Below the pieces are notes generated by a model. It made no database searches and was not told the origin of the DNA. It saw nothing but the letters and a program-made list of their open reading frames with translations. This document shows, piece after piece, positions 1-8,536 of a stretch of DNA of 64,000 nt. Location: NCBI RefSeq assembly GCF_007744675.1, contig NZ_CP036269.1, positions 6,251,046 to 6,315,045 of the forward strand, given 5' to 3'. How positions within the stretch are numbered: position 1 is the stretch's first letter; every line of letters begins with the position of its first letter. This stretch comes from Gimesia alba (GTDB lineage: Bacteria; Planctomycetota; Planctomycetia; Planctomycetales; Planctomycetaceae). The position numbers and the translations under genes were made by a program.

Positions 1-582
1 TTCAACAACGCCGGCTATGGTTCGTACGGGACGATTGAATGTGTGCCGCTGGAGGAAATTCAGTATCAATACGACGTCAACGTCTTCGGCCTGGCACGGC
101 TGGCTCAAGCGGTCCTGCCTCAAATGCGAAAACAGCGTTCTGGCCGCATTATCAATACCGCGTCGGTCGTGGGGCATGTCTCGACCGCGGTCCTGGGCTG
201 GTATGCTTCGACAAAATTTGCGGTCGAAGGTTTTTCGGACGCACTGCGGATGGAAGTCAAACAGTTTGGCATCGACGTGGTCCTGATCGAGCCGGGGGCC
301 GTCAAAACCGAATTCGACGAAGTCGCCTTCTCCAAACTGGACAGCCTGGAACATGCGGAAGATTATCAGCCGCTGGTTTCCTCTTTCCGAAAGTTCACCG
401 GCAAACTATATTCCAAAAGCCCGGGCCCCGAAAGCACAGCGAACGCGGTGATCAAGGCCATCGAAGCCAAACACCCCAAAACCCGCTACGCCACCACGAT
501 GGACGCGAAATTCCTGCCGCGCGTGAAACGGCTCTTTTCCGACAAACTGTTTGATAAAATTGTGCTGAGTCAGATGAAGTAA
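1..582 (+). CDS. SDR family oxidoreductase, 5' truncated by the window edge
   Basis: The reading frame is open from base 1, so the N-terminus with the glycine-rich NAD(P)-binding turn lies outside the window. The visible part begins at the NNAGYG motif that follows beta-4 in classical short-chain dehydrogenases. It continues through a helix with DVNVFG and a Ser-rich strand (NTASVVG). The catalytic pair is present in GWYASTKFAVEG (Tyr and Lys of YxxxK), followed by a PGAVKTEF segment. This is a cytoplasmic NAD(P)H-dependent oxidoreductase; the substrate cannot be read from sequence. The downstream membrane protein starts 23 bp after the stop, so the two may be cotranscribed. Confidence 0.9.
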   Translation, partial: FNNAGYGSYGTIECVPLEEIQYQYDVNVFGLARLAQAVLPQMRKQRSGRIINTASVVGHVSTAVLGWYASTKFAVEGFSDALRMEVKQFGIDVVLIEPGAVKTEFDEVAFSKLDSLEHAEDYQPLVSSFRKFTGKLYSKSPGPESTANAVIKAIEAKHPKTRYATTMDAKFLPRVKRLFSDKLFDKIVLSQMK

Positions 583-605
583 CGTTTCTTGAGAAGAAAA
601 AGACC

Positions 606-1091
606 ATGAATATCACACGGGGATTGATCGCCGGCGTCCTGGGAATATTCGCAGGTCTCATCCTTCCCGTGTTACTCGTCGGCAGTTATCTGCTTTTGAC
701 ATGGTACTTCAATGAGACCTTCGAAATGGACCGCCGCGCCGATATCGCCTATTGGCGCAAATACGGGATGGAACCACTGACAGGTTGTGCGATCTACCAG
801 GGTCTGACTGCCTGGGCCACCTACACGCCAAAGCGAAACTATGGCTTTGCCAAAACGCTGGCGATTCTCTTTTTTTGTTCGATGGCCTTGATGGTATTCA
901 TCAATATTTTGTATCAATCCCCCCCACAGCCGAGAAGTGCGAACAGAGACTATGGTCTTTCCCTATCTGGTTTCTTATTTCTGCTGATTCCGCCACTGAT
1001 TGTTGCTTGTGTGTTGATCGCCGTCCGACGAGCGGGGACGAAAGAAACGGAACCAGAGAGTGAACCTGTCGGGCAGGAAAACGCTCTCTGA
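606..1091 (+). CDS. small integral membrane protein, unknown function
   Basis: 161 aa with three clear hydrophobic segments, at about residues 6-36, 75-97 and 116-140, and a charged, Glu-rich C-terminal tail. The start ATG at 606 follows a purine-rich stretch (gagaagaaaaa) that can serve as ribosome binding site. It lies 23 bp downstream of the SDR gene in the same direction, so cotranscription is likely. I do not recognise a family. No catalytic motif is visible. Confidence 0.65.
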   Translation: MNITRGLIAGVLGIFAGLILPVLLVGSYLLLTWYFNETFEMDRRADIAYWRKYGMEPLTGCAIYQGLTAWATYTPKRNYGFAKTLAILFFCSMALMVFINILYQSPPQPRSANRDYGLSLSGFLFLLIPPLIVACVLIAVRRAGTKETEPESEPVGQENAL

Positions 1092-1162
1092 TATATCTAA
1101 TGGCTGAACATGGGATATCGCGATCTCAAATTGAACGGCCGTTGATCTTTCAGTTAAATACC

Positions 1163-1363
1163 CTAGGTAGTGTCTCTTAATTCGAACGCTCCTTACGAAT
1201 GACGCACAACCGGGGCTAACGCCCTGCGGCTAATGGGCCTTTTCTGCGGTCATTGTCCACTAAAACAAGGGCGACATTACACTGTCGGCCAAGACGTATT
1301 CTTACATCGCTAACGCTGTCGTCCTCAAAATCAGGATCGGAGTGATTAAAAAACGCGACCTGG
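1163..1363. repeat. MITE-like 201-bp element, copy A
   Basis: Non-coding element starting CTAGGTAGTGTCTCTTAA and ending in a decayed inverted copy (TTAAAAAACGCGACCTGG). The inside contains GGGGCTAACGCCCTGCGGCTAATGGG, shared with the copies at 51505, 53360 and 61446. The length matches those copies exactly. The flanking TA has become TG on the right, so this looks like an old insertion. It fills most of the gap between the membrane protein and the next gene. Confidence 0.8.
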
Positions 1364-1384
1364 TCGGCCTGCAAGAGAAATATC

Positions 1385-1939
1385 ATGGGAACACGAATCA
1401 ACGTTTTATTTCCGCATCAGCTAGCCGATTGGTCAAATCGGGAAATGATCATGGACCTGCTCAATGACACACTCCCTTCTGTACTGAATGTTGAGGCATA
1501 CTGGCCTGAAAAGGAAACGGCAAAAACAATTGAAAGCAAAACATGGGTCGCTCGACCACCTCACCCGTATCCCTTCACCAGAGACTTCGACCGATATTCT
1601 GGTCCCGGTCCACTTTTTGTGTCAGTCAATCCATCTGTAGCACATCTCCGTACTGGCGGACGCTGGCGCGGATTTTTGAGTATTCAACAACTGCGTTCAG
1701 TCCATATTTCTGCTTTTCTTTCGATTGCCAATGCATTTGCAGCTCCCACCATGCGTCTCTATCCTGATAACGATTTGATATTTGACAAATTCGCAGAAGG
1801 TGGCGATTTTGATGCGTGTTCTTCGATACTCGATCAGATTTATGACACCCCCATCCCCCTCGAAGAGAATATCGATCCGGTATTAGCAGTTGAGACTGAC
1901 ACTGGATGTCCTACGCTGCAATACATCTATACGCTTTAA
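1385..1939 (+). CDS. hypothetical protein
   Basis: 184 aa, soluble, with no signal peptide or membrane segment. ATG 1385 follows a purine-rich gcaagagaaa stretch and lies about 20 bp after the end of a repeat element. The protein is rich in aromatic residues and proline in its middle (ARPPHPYPF) and acidic toward the C-terminus. This size and composition resemble the small immunity-type proteins scattered in planctomycete genomes, but I cannot assign a family. It has no obvious operon partner. Confidence 0.55.
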   Translation: MGTRINVLFPHQLADWSNREMIMDLLNDTLPSVLNVEAYWPEKETAKTIESKTWVARPPHPYPFTRDFDRYSGPGPLFVSVNPSVAHLRTGGRWRGFLSIQQLRSVHISAFLSIANAFAAPTMRLYPDNDLIFDKFAEGGDFDACSSILDQIYDTPIPLEENIDPVLAVETDTGCPTLQYIYTL

Positions 1940-2034
1940 AAAGAAAAGTATTTCATAGACCAGCCGAACCTCTGACTATGTGTCACAGAAAGAAGAATCG
2001 ATAGATCGATTTAGAAAGACGACGGCGAAGGGAA

Positions 2035-2241
2035 TTAATTTCGAAACATCGCATTCGCCAGTAAACCAAACATCATCGACGCGGCTAACATAAAGATACC
2101 GCCGGCGATGTACTCATTTGAGGAAACCGCAATACAGGCTCCAATCACGGCCCCCACACCCGTCAGAATCGAACAAAAATAAACCAGCCCCGCTTCTGCA
2201 GAACCTCTCTGTTTTTCCGCTTTGTGATCGTCTTCGCTCAT
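2035..2241 (-). CDS. small two-helix membrane protein
   Basis: 68 aa. A charged N-terminus (MSEDDHKAEKQRG) is followed by two hydrophobic stretches at about residues 18-38 and 46-65. These are Gly/Ala/Ser-rich and probably form a helical hairpin. Going upstream from its start (toward higher coordinates) the sequence immediately enters a repeat element at 2272-2469, so its promoter may lie in or beside that repeat. Unknown function. Confidence 0.5.
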   Translation of the reverse strand: MSEDDHKAEKQRGSAEAGLVYFCSILTGVGAVIGACIAVSSNEYIAGGIFMLAASMMFGLLANAMFRN

Positions 2242-2271
2242 GATAAGGCTCCCTTCAATGCGCTGAAAAGA

Positions 2272-2469
2272 CTAGGTGGCGTTTATTAATTCAGAGGATG
2301 ATTCACCTATAGTAAGCATTACTGAGATCGGTATTAACCGCGGCTAACGCCGTGCGGCTGATCCGGTTTTTGGTGACGCTCCAACCGGAATGCCCTATTA
2401 GCCGAAGGGCGTTAGCCCCGGTTCTGTCTTATATGCAAAGGCCAATTTGAATTAAGAAACACTACCGAG
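2272..2469. repeat. MITE-like element, copy B (second subfamily)
   Basis: Begins CTAGGTGGCGTTTATTAATTC and ends GAATTAAGAAACACTACCGAG, so the ends form inverted repeats. Inside, two long arms face each other: AACCGCGGCTAACGCCGTG and, on the other strand, AACCGGGGCTAACGCCCTT. The element could therefore fold as one long hairpin. It is most like the copy at 27826-28026, which lies in the opposite orientation. It occupies the gap between the small membrane protein and ndh. Confidence 0.78.
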
Positions 2470-2481
2470 GGGTTCGACGTT

Positions 2482-3843
2482 TTATTCATCCTCCGTTTTA
2501 TCACGTTTTCCTCTATGCGGTTTGATGACCGGTTGCTGGTGTTCGGAGTAGAGTTGTTTAATGTGAACTTCGGGGTCGCCGGTGATCAGGCGGGAGCGGC
2601 GGGTTTTCCAGATGTAGTTCCAGAGCCAGTCGAGCATGACTTTGAAACGGTTGCGGAAGCCGACCAGGAACATCACGTGTAACACGTTCCAGGAAATCCA
2701 GCCCAGAATGCCGCCGTAATGGATTTTGCCGATCGCGGCGATGGCGTTGCCGCGGCCGATCATCGCCATCGAACCTTTATCGTAGTAGCTGAACTGGGGA
2801 CGTTCTTTCGGTGCGTTGCCGGCGATTTCGGCTTTGATAATTTCGGCGACAAAGCGCCCGGTCTGGATGGCGCCCTGGGCGAGGCCGGGAACCGGCTTTC
2901 CGGTGGTGGCATCGGTGGCGTGGGCGGCGTCTCCCACGACGAAGACTTCCGGGTGATTGGGAATCGAAAGATCAGGGCCGACAACAATCCGGCTGCCGCG
3001 ATCCACTTCTGTGTCTAACGTTTTCGCAAGATCCTGCCCCTGTACGCCGGCAGCCCAGAAGACATTCTCGGCGGGAATCTTTTCGTCGCCAATCACAACC
3101 CCTTCGTCAGTTACATCGGTCACATGCACATTCAGATGGATTTCGACGCCCATTTTTTCGAGCACCTGTTGTGCCCGCACGCCGAGGTCTTCGGGCATCG
3201 GACCGACAAGACGCTGACCGCCGTCGACAATAATCACACGGGCCATGCCGCTATGAATGTTACGAAATTCCCGGGGCAGTGTTTCGGATGCGACTTCTTT
3301 GACGGCTCCCGCCAGTTCGACGCCCGTTGGTCCGCCGCCGACGATCACAAACGTCAGTTTTTTGCGACGGGCTTCTTCGTCAGCTTCCCACTCGGCTTCT
3401 TCAAATGCCAGGAACAGACGTCGGCGGATTTCGAGTGCGTCATCAATCGACTTCAAACCGGGCGCATGAGCCCGAAATTCATCATGGCCGAAATAGGACT
3501 GCTGTGCCCCGGAGGCAATTACCAAGTAGTCGTAATCCAACTCGCCGCCATCAAAGTCGACCAGTTTTTTGTCGAAATCGATGGCAGTGACTTCGCCCAG
3601 GGCGACATGCACGTTTTTCTGCTTCCACAGAATCTTGCGAATCGGTGCAGCGATATTGGCCGGGTCGAGTTCTCCCGTCGCGACCTGATACAACAGCGGC
3701 TGGAACAGGTGGTAATTCCGCTTATCAACCAGATCGATCTCAACCGGGGCGTCTTTCAGCGACTTGGCGACATTGATGCCGGCGAAGCCGCCTCCGATGA
3801 TGACAATCCTTGGCAAATTCGAAGAACGATTCATAGTTTGCAA
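2482..3843 (-). CDS. ndh: type II NADH dehydrogenase (NDH-2), FAD-dependent
   Basis: 453 aa, the usual size for NDH-2. A Rossmann motif for FAD near the N-terminus (IVIIGGGFAGINVA) is followed by a second dinucleotide motif for NADH in the middle (FVIVGGGPTGVELAGAV) and the late FAD contact FVVGDAAH. The C-terminal part has a hydrophobic helix (GWISWNVLHVMFLVGF) and basic residues, fitting attachment to the inner face of the cytoplasmic membrane. The family oxidises NADH and reduces quinone without pumping protons. The VOC protein encoded just upstream in the same direction ends 63 bp before this start, so they may share a transcript. Confidence 0.92.
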   Translation of the reverse strand: MQTMNRSSNLPRIVIIGGGFAGINVAKSLKDAPVEIDLVDKRNYHLFQPLLYQVATGELDPANIAAPIRKILWKQKNVHVALGEVTAIDFDKKLVDFDGGELDYDYLVIASGAQQSYFGHDEFRAHAPGLKSIDDALEIRRRLFLAFEEAEWEADEEARRKKLTFVIVGGGPTGVELAGAVKEVASETLPREFRNIHSGMARVIIVDGGQRLVGPMPEDLGVRAQQVLEKMGVEIHLNVHVTDVTDEGVVIGDEKIPAENVFWAAGVQGQDLAKTLDTEVDRGSRIVVGPDLSIPNHPEVFVVGDAAHATDATTGKPVPGLAQGAIQTGRFVAEIIKAEIAGNAPKERPQFSYYDKGSMAMIGRGNAIAAIGKIHYGGILGWISWNVLHVMFLVGFRNRFKVMLDWLWNYIWKTRRSRLITGDPEVHIKQLYSEHQQPVIKPHRGKRDKTEDE

Positions 3844-3906
3844 ATCCCTGGTTTGAGTACGGAAGCGCTGTCTACTTTGAATGTCGGTTCGAACCGGAAT
3901 CCGCCT

Positions 3907-5154
3907 TTAGTCAAAGACGTGGCCGTGTTCGTAGCGTTCGTCTTTTCCGGCCGCCTCGGTGAGTGCGGCGACATTGGATTTCGTGAAGAACCCTTCGTAG
4001 CCGTGACAGCGTTCCACATATTCGGTGATCAGAATGGAATAATCGGAGTGCTTCGAGAAGATCTGCTTCAGATTTGGTTCATCCAGGCATTCGCCGACCA
4101 CGTGGGCCAGGAAGGGAATTCCTTTGTCTTTCAGCGTATTCACCACATAATCGACATTCTTTTCGCCGGCCCGGTGATTACCGTCGACCACTTCATAGGC
4201 AACGTGATGCAGACGGCGGCCGTAGTTGCGCACGAAGTCTTCTGTGGGCATGGGCAGATTTTCGAAGGAATTCACAAACGAAGGCGTGTTGTTGGCGGTA
4301 AATACTTTCGCGGGTGACTTTTTATCGTCGTCAACATAGCCGTTCCGCGTAACATTCGTAGACGAATTCATGGCGGAAATATTGTAGGCACCCCAGAAGT
4401 AGTGGTTGGACATCGTCAAAAATTCGAGGATCGCATCTTCACGTTCGCCGGCCAGAATGCGGGTTGCCAGATGATCGACTCCAAGAATCAGCGAATCGAG
4501 CTTTTCCGCTTCGGCAAATTCAACGACCTGATTTAAGGAATCAACGACCGAGGCATCCAGTTCGAAGGGCGTACCCAAATTCAGGGCATCGAAGTCGTCA
4601 ATTTCGACCTGAGTATAACCGACGCGGTTGCAGGTAAAGTCGGACGGGAAGGTAAACGCAAAATGGGATTCCGTGAAGAACGGGTTTTTCGTTTCGTGGT
4701 GATAATTGAAACGAATGTTATGCGATTCGAGTGTTTTCTGTGTTTCCGCGACATCTTTCGTGCTGAAAATTTCGCCGATGTAGCGTGCGTTCGGTTTCTG
4801 GCTGGAGAGCGGATACAACCGATTGTACATCGTGATCTCATCCTCGTAATCTTTTTCCAGCGGCTCCAGTACGAATAGCCGTGGAAATTCGGGCTCGGAT
4901 GTGAGGACATAGACTTTATGCGTGGTATTCCAGAACGAGGCGGTGTACCGGTAGGGGCCCATCAGATAGAGTTCATGCAGGTAAGGCAGGGCGTCACCCT
5001 GTTCGACCTGGACCACGATGCCGCGCATGGTATTCAGTAAATCGTCAACCCCGCTGCTCTGGCGACGTTCGTAGATTTTCATCCGATATTCGTCAAAAAA
5101 TTCAGAGTTCTTTTTGTCGCCACCCGGTTGATACTCTAATGGATTGATACTCAC
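3907..5154 (-). CDS. VOC-superfamily protein, 4-hydroxyphenylpyruvate-dioxygenase-like
   Basis: 415 aa. The C-terminal half carries three candidate iron ligands spaced as in HPPD-type dioxygenases: His228 (GVDHLATRI), His316 or 317 (LHHVAYEV) and Glu378 (ILITEYVER). The last is followed by a GYEGFFTKSN stretch resembling the C-terminal helix of HPPD. The N-terminal half would be the degenerate second VOC module. Length fits an HPPD-like fold, though the overall sequence is far from typical HPPD. The likely role is a non-haem iron oxygenase acting on an aromatic or 2-oxo acid. That is inference. It is transcribed toward ndh. Confidence 0.6.
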   Translation of the reverse strand: MSINPLEYQPGGDKKNSEFFDEYRMKIYERRQSSGVDDLLNTMRGIVVQVEQGDALPYLHELYLMGPYRYTASFWNTTHKVYVLTSEPEFPRLFVLEPLEKDYEDEITMYNRLYPLSSQKPNARYIGEIFSTKDVAETQKTLESHNIRFNYHHETKNPFFTESHFAFTFPSDFTCNRVGYTQVEIDDFDALNLGTPFELDASVVDSLNQVVEFAEAEKLDSLILGVDHLATRILAGEREDAILEFLTMSNHYFWGAYNISAMNSSTNVTRNGYVDDDKKSPAKVFTANNTPSFVNSFENLPMPTEDFVRNYGRRLHHVAYEVVDGNHRAGEKNVDYVVNTLKDKGIPFLAHVVGECLDEPNLKQIFSKHSDYSILITEYVERCHGYEGFFTKSNVAALTEAAGKDERYEHGHVFD

Positions 5155-5472
5155 TGGAAACTCCCTTTACTTAGTATGCCTTGATGGATCTGAAGAATCG
5201 TATGAAAGGAACTGCAGGCGGATCTGAATCTCCGTTGGGTCGCCTACATATGCTTATGTTACTGCATCGATCAAATTTTGTAATGTTGGTTCCCGTTTCT
5301 TTTCCTTTTTTCGTGGACCATTTTCCAACGCGAATACTTCACAAAACAGGCTTCGTTCCGGAAAAGCAGAACAGGATAACGCAAATTCGGAATGACTTCG
5401 CGTGCCTGGTGGACTATGCTGAGTGTACTGTATCAATTCATGGCATTGATGTGTAGAGGGATTGGGAAACGA
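5155..5472. other. divergent intergenic region
   Basis: This 318-bp gap separates the leftward VOC gene from the rightward sulfatase. It should hold both promoters. Stop-free reading exists on the plus strand upstream of 5473, but codon use and the lack of a signal peptide argue against coding. No repeat, hairpin or RNA gene was recognised. Confidence 0.4.
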
Positions 5473-6948
5473 ATGAAAGGCCTTTCAAACTCGCGAAACG
5501 GGAACGGAATCGCTGTGTTGACCGTAATCTGCTGCCTGCTCTCAAGCGGGGGAGTTTTTTCAACTGCAGTTGTCCGCGCAGAAACAAAACAGCCCCCCAA
5601 CATCGTGATGATCATCTCAGACGATCAGACCTTCCGCGACTTTGGTTTCATGGGCAACAAAGAAATTCAAACGCCGCACATCGATCGACTGGCACAGCAG
5701 TCGGCCCGTTATGTGAACGGGTATCTGCCGACAAGTGTCTGCAGCCCTTCGCTGGCGACGTTGTTGACGGGCCTGTATCCGCACCAGAGCGGCATTCACT
5801 ATAATCATCCGCCGCCGGGTAATGGTGCGTTTAACAAGATGACATCGCGGAAGGAATATGAAAACACTCGCAGCAAATCCTTTCGATTGATTCAAAACGT
5901 GGAGACGCTGCCCCGAATTCTGGCATCGCACGGCTATCGCTGTCTGCAAACGGGAAAATTCTGGGAAGGCCATTATCGCAACGCCGGTTTCACGGAAGGT
6001 ATGACGATCTTCCAGCCGGTCCCCGGCCAGACCTTTGGCGGCAATCGCAAGCTGGCCAACGGAGAACTCGCCGCACATGGAAACGGGGACTGGGGTCTCA
6101 AGATCGGTCGCGAAACGATGCAGCCAATTTACGATTTCGTGCGCGACTGCGAGCAGAAGTCGACTCCCTGGCTGGTCTGGTACGCTCCCTATCTGCCGCA
6201 TCAGCCCCATGACTCGCCCAAGAATTATTTTGACCGATATCGTGACAACCCGCGTGTTTCGAAAGAAGAAATCGCCTACTATGCGAGTTGTTCGCAATTC
6301 GATGATACCGTCGGCGAACTGATTCAGTTTGTCGAACGAGAGTCCGATGCCAGGAATACCCTGTTTTTATTCGTCATCGATAATGGCTGGACGCCGGGAA
6401 CCCGGCCGATGAAGTATCGCGAGAATTATCATCACACGAAAGCAAGCAAGCGTTCGCCGTTTGAAGACGGACTACGTTCGCCGATCCTGATTCGCTGGGA
6501 CGGCGTGACAAAACCGGCAACGCACACGGCACTCATCAGCAGTGTGGATGTTGTGCCGACCTTGCTGCATGCCGCCGGGCAGGGGAGTGCCGCACAAAAA
6601 TTGCCGGGCGTGAATCTCTTGCCGTCCGCGAAAGGCGCAGCGAAACTACCTGCAGACCGGGCCGTGTATGGCGAGATTTTTCCGGGAGATGCAACGGCGC
6701 TGGGACATCCGGAGCGGGACGTGGCGCATCGCTGGATTCGCAAAGGAAATCTCAAACTGATCACCGCACACAATGCCAACGCACAGGGAAAGACCTGGAA
6801 CGATTATACGCGCGGCGATGTCCTGTTTGATCTGTCACTAGATCCGGGAGAAACAAAGAACCTGATTCACGATACGAGCCAGACGGCTGCGTTGGCAGAA
6901 CTCCGCACACTGCTGAATGCGTGGTGGAACCCTGAAGCCTCTGATTAA
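5473..6948 (+). CDS. secreted sulfatase with atypical active-site motif
   Basis: About 491 aa from ATG 5473, which gives a normal signal peptide ending near VVRA-ETK. The start at 5392 would add 27 residues ahead of it. Type I sulfatase fold: metal-binding SDD at 50-52 (MIISDDQ), the TPHIDRLA segment, and the catalytic Cys90 that would be matured to formylglycine. The motif reads CSPSLATLLTG, so the usual Arg of CxPSR is Leu. A second metal site (FVIDNGW) and a late RSPILIRW segment are typical. It would act in the periplasm or outside on sulfated polysaccharide. A maturase is not in the window. Confidence 0.88.
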   Translation: MKGLSNSRNGNGIAVLTVICCLLSSGGVFSTAVVRAETKQPPNIVMIISDDQTFRDFGFMGNKEIQTPHIDRLAQQSARYVNGYLPTSVCSPSLATLLTGLYPHQSGIHYNHPPPGNGAFNKMTSRKEYENTRSKSFRLIQNVETLPRILASHGYRCLQTGKFWEGHYRNAGFTEGMTIFQPVPGQTFGGNRKLANGELAAHGNGDWGLKIGRETMQPIYDFVRDCEQKSTPWLVWYAPYLPHQPHDSPKNYFDRYRDNPRVSKEEIAYYASCSQFDDTVGELIQFVERESDARNTLFLFVIDNGWTPGTRPMKYRENYHHTKASKRSPFEDGLRSPILIRWDGVTKPATHTALISSVDVVPTLLHAAGQGSAAQKLPGVNLLPSAKGAAKLPADRAVYGEIFPGDATALGHPERDVAHRWIRKGNLKLITAHNANAQGKTWNDYTRGDVLFDLSLDPGETKNLIHDTSQTAALAELRTLLNAWWNPEASD

Positions 6949-6958
6949 ACCTGTTCGT

Positions 6959-7627
6959 TTAGAGGATGCCGTACTTCGCGAAGGCTTCTGTGGCGGACAT
7001 GCCTGCTTTAATACTGTCGCGGAATGTGTTTTCTTCGTGCACTTTTTTCCAGGCAAGCTGAATGACTTCGGTTTCCACTTTCTGCGGGACAACGGCGATG
7101 CCATCGACGTCGGCAAATACCAGATCGCCGGAAGAGAACAGCACGCCGCCGATTTCTACCGGGACATCGATGTCAATGATCCGCTGGCGGTCTTTGCTGT
7201 CATAGGGTGAGGTTCCCACGGCCCAGACCGGGAAGGGCATGGCCCGCATCTGACGGACATCGCGGACGGCACCATCAATGATCGCGCCGGTGCAACCACG
7301 GTGCTTGACTGCCGTTGAAAGCAATTCGCCCCAAATGCCGGATCGCATCGAACCGCTGGCGGCAGCGATGAAAACTTCGTCGGCGTTGATGGAATCGACG
7401 GCTTTCAGTTCCAGTTCATACGGGCTGGGATCACTGTGGTACATGTCGGCCCAGAGACTGGTTTTACAGCGTCCGACGACGACTTCCTCGACCGTCATCG
7501 GCAATAACTCTTTGCGGGGCGACTGATTCGTCAGGCCGATGGAATCCAGGGCATCACAGATGATGGCGGAATGCAGGGATTGGCGCATCATATCCAGGGT
7601 GATTGTTTCCGGTTGGGATTGATTCAT
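6959..7627 (-). CDS. RraA-family protein, probable 4-hydroxy-4-methyl-2-oxoglutarate aldolase-like
   Basis: 222 aa, RraA/HMG aldolase fold. Recognisable parts are an N-terminal SAIICDALDSIGL helix, the GIWGELLSTAVKHRGCTGAIIDG strand-turn with the active-site loop DGAVRDVRQM, and a C-terminal DLVFADVDGIAVVP segment. Members of this family cleave 4-hydroxy-2-oxo acids or act as oxaloacetate decarboxylases using a divalent metal. The same fold also includes RNase E inhibitors. The neighbours (IclR regulator, M81 protein, enolase-superfamily enzyme) favour a catabolic aldolase here. It is transcribed leftward, directly after the IclR gene, with a 17-bp gap. Confidence 0.85.
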   Translation of the reverse strand: MNQSQPETITLDMMRQSLHSAIICDALDSIGLTNQSPRKELLPMTVEEVVVGRCKTSLWADMYHSDPSPYELELKAVDSINADEVFIAAASGSMRSGIWGELLSTAVKHRGCTGAIIDGAVRDVRQMRAMPFPVWAVGTSPYDSKDRQRIIDIDVPVEIGGVLFSSGDLVFADVDGIAVVPQKVETEVIQLAWKKVHEENTFRDSIKAGMSATEAFAKYGIL

Positions 7628-7644
7628 AATTCACTCACGCTCTG

Positions 7645-8391
7645 TTAAAGTTGGCTGGAAATCTGTTTGGCTGTTTTGATAACCGCTTTGATAAATTGTT
7701 GTAACGCTTTCGCATCTGCACGGGCGGTCGGCACACTCAGGCTAATAGCGGCGACGATTTCGCCGTCCTCGTAAACGGGCGCCCCAATGCAGGTAACGCC
7801 GACATCGTTTTGATCCTGCTCGACCGCGTAGCCATCCTGTTGCGCGCGTTGATGAATCTTGCGGAGCTGTTTTTGATCGATCACGGTTTCGCTCGTCCGG
7901 GACTCGAGCCGTGTGCGGGCAATTAAAGCATCCCAGGCATCGTCACTCAATTCTGATGTGATGGCACGACCCAACGAAGTGGAATAAAACGGGTCGGTAC
8001 TGTTCGGCTCGACGATACGTCGTAAGGGATGCGTACTTTCGATCACGCGCAGATAACGAACGTTGGTTCCCCGCAACACACCGAGATTGACGGTTTCCCC
8101 CGTTTCCTGATGCAGGGCACGCAACGCGGGGTCGGCGATTTCCGTCAAGCGGTCTTCCATTTCGCCCAAAGCCAGACGTCGTAACTTCGGTGTAATCTGA
8201 TAGACCCCTTTTTCGACGCGGCTCACGTAGCCCAGTTCGATCAGCTCTCCGAGAATACGATGCACGGTCGGCTTATGCAGGCCCAGTTCCTGGACGATTT
8301 CGAGCAACGTCAGCGCACCGCCCGAAGAAGCCAGCACTTCCAGTACGTGCAGCGCTTTGCCGAGTGATGATGCTTCGATTGTGGAAGACAT
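7645..8391 (-). CDS. IclR-family transcriptional regulator
   Basis: 248 aa from ATG 8391 (MSSTIEASSLGKAL), which gives the standard IclR length. An upstream in-frame start would add an unrelated extension. The N-terminal winged helix-turn-helix spans about residues 8-70 (TLLEIVQELGLHKPTVHRILGEL). The IclR effector domain follows, with GRAITSEL and the C-terminal GAPVYEDGEIVAAISLSVP. It is divergent from the M81 gene and upstream of the RraA gene, so it probably controls both directions in response to a carboxylate. A near-palindrome over the opposite promoter is a candidate operator. Confidence 0.9.
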   Translation of the reverse strand: MSSTIEASSLGKALHVLEVLASSGGALTLLEIVQELGLHKPTVHRILGELIELGYVSRVEKGVYQITPKLRRLALGEMEDRLTEIADPALRALHQETGETVNLGVLRGTNVRYLRVIESTHPLRRIVEPNSTDPFYSTSLGRAITSELSDDAWDALIARTRLESRTSETVIDQKQLRKIHQRAQQDGYAVEQDQNDVGVTCIGAPVYEDGEIVAAISLSVPTARADAKALQQFIKAVIKTAKQISSQL

Positions 8392-8442
8392 ACTGAACCT
8401 GATCTGCAGTAAGTATGAAAAAAACGTAAATGTGGTCGCTGC

Positions 8443-8474
8443 TTGCAACCCACCGTGCGTTTCATTATAGTGAA
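8443..8474 (+). promoter_or_regulatory. promoter for the M81/enolase-superfamily genes with overlapping palindrome
   Basis: TTGCAA (8443-8448), a 17-base spacer and TATAGT (8466-8471) fit a sigma-70-type promoter reading toward the M81 gene. TTCATTATAGTGAA (8461-8474) is a palindrome with one mismatched pair that covers the -10 box, a natural place for the adjacent IclR-type regulator to bind. Assignment of the operator to that regulator is inference. Confidence 0.5.
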
Positions 8475-8536
8475 TACACCATTCCACGATAAGATATGGA
8501 GCTGAAATTTTTCACGTTTTTTCTGAGGGGCCTGTG

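Noticed and set aside
1163..1363. CRISPR-like repeat pattern from recurring GGGGCTAACGCCC units
   Set aside because: Copies are far apart with no regular spacer array; they belong to the MITE-like elements.
3124..4317. Long open frame of nearly 400 codons on the plus strand opposite ndh and the VOC gene
   Set aside because: It overlaps two well-supported genes on the other strand and shows no domain; a by-product of their codon use.
5617..6297. Minus-strand open frame of 226 codons inside the sulfatase gene
   Set aside because: Lies entirely within a clear sulfatase and has no family features.
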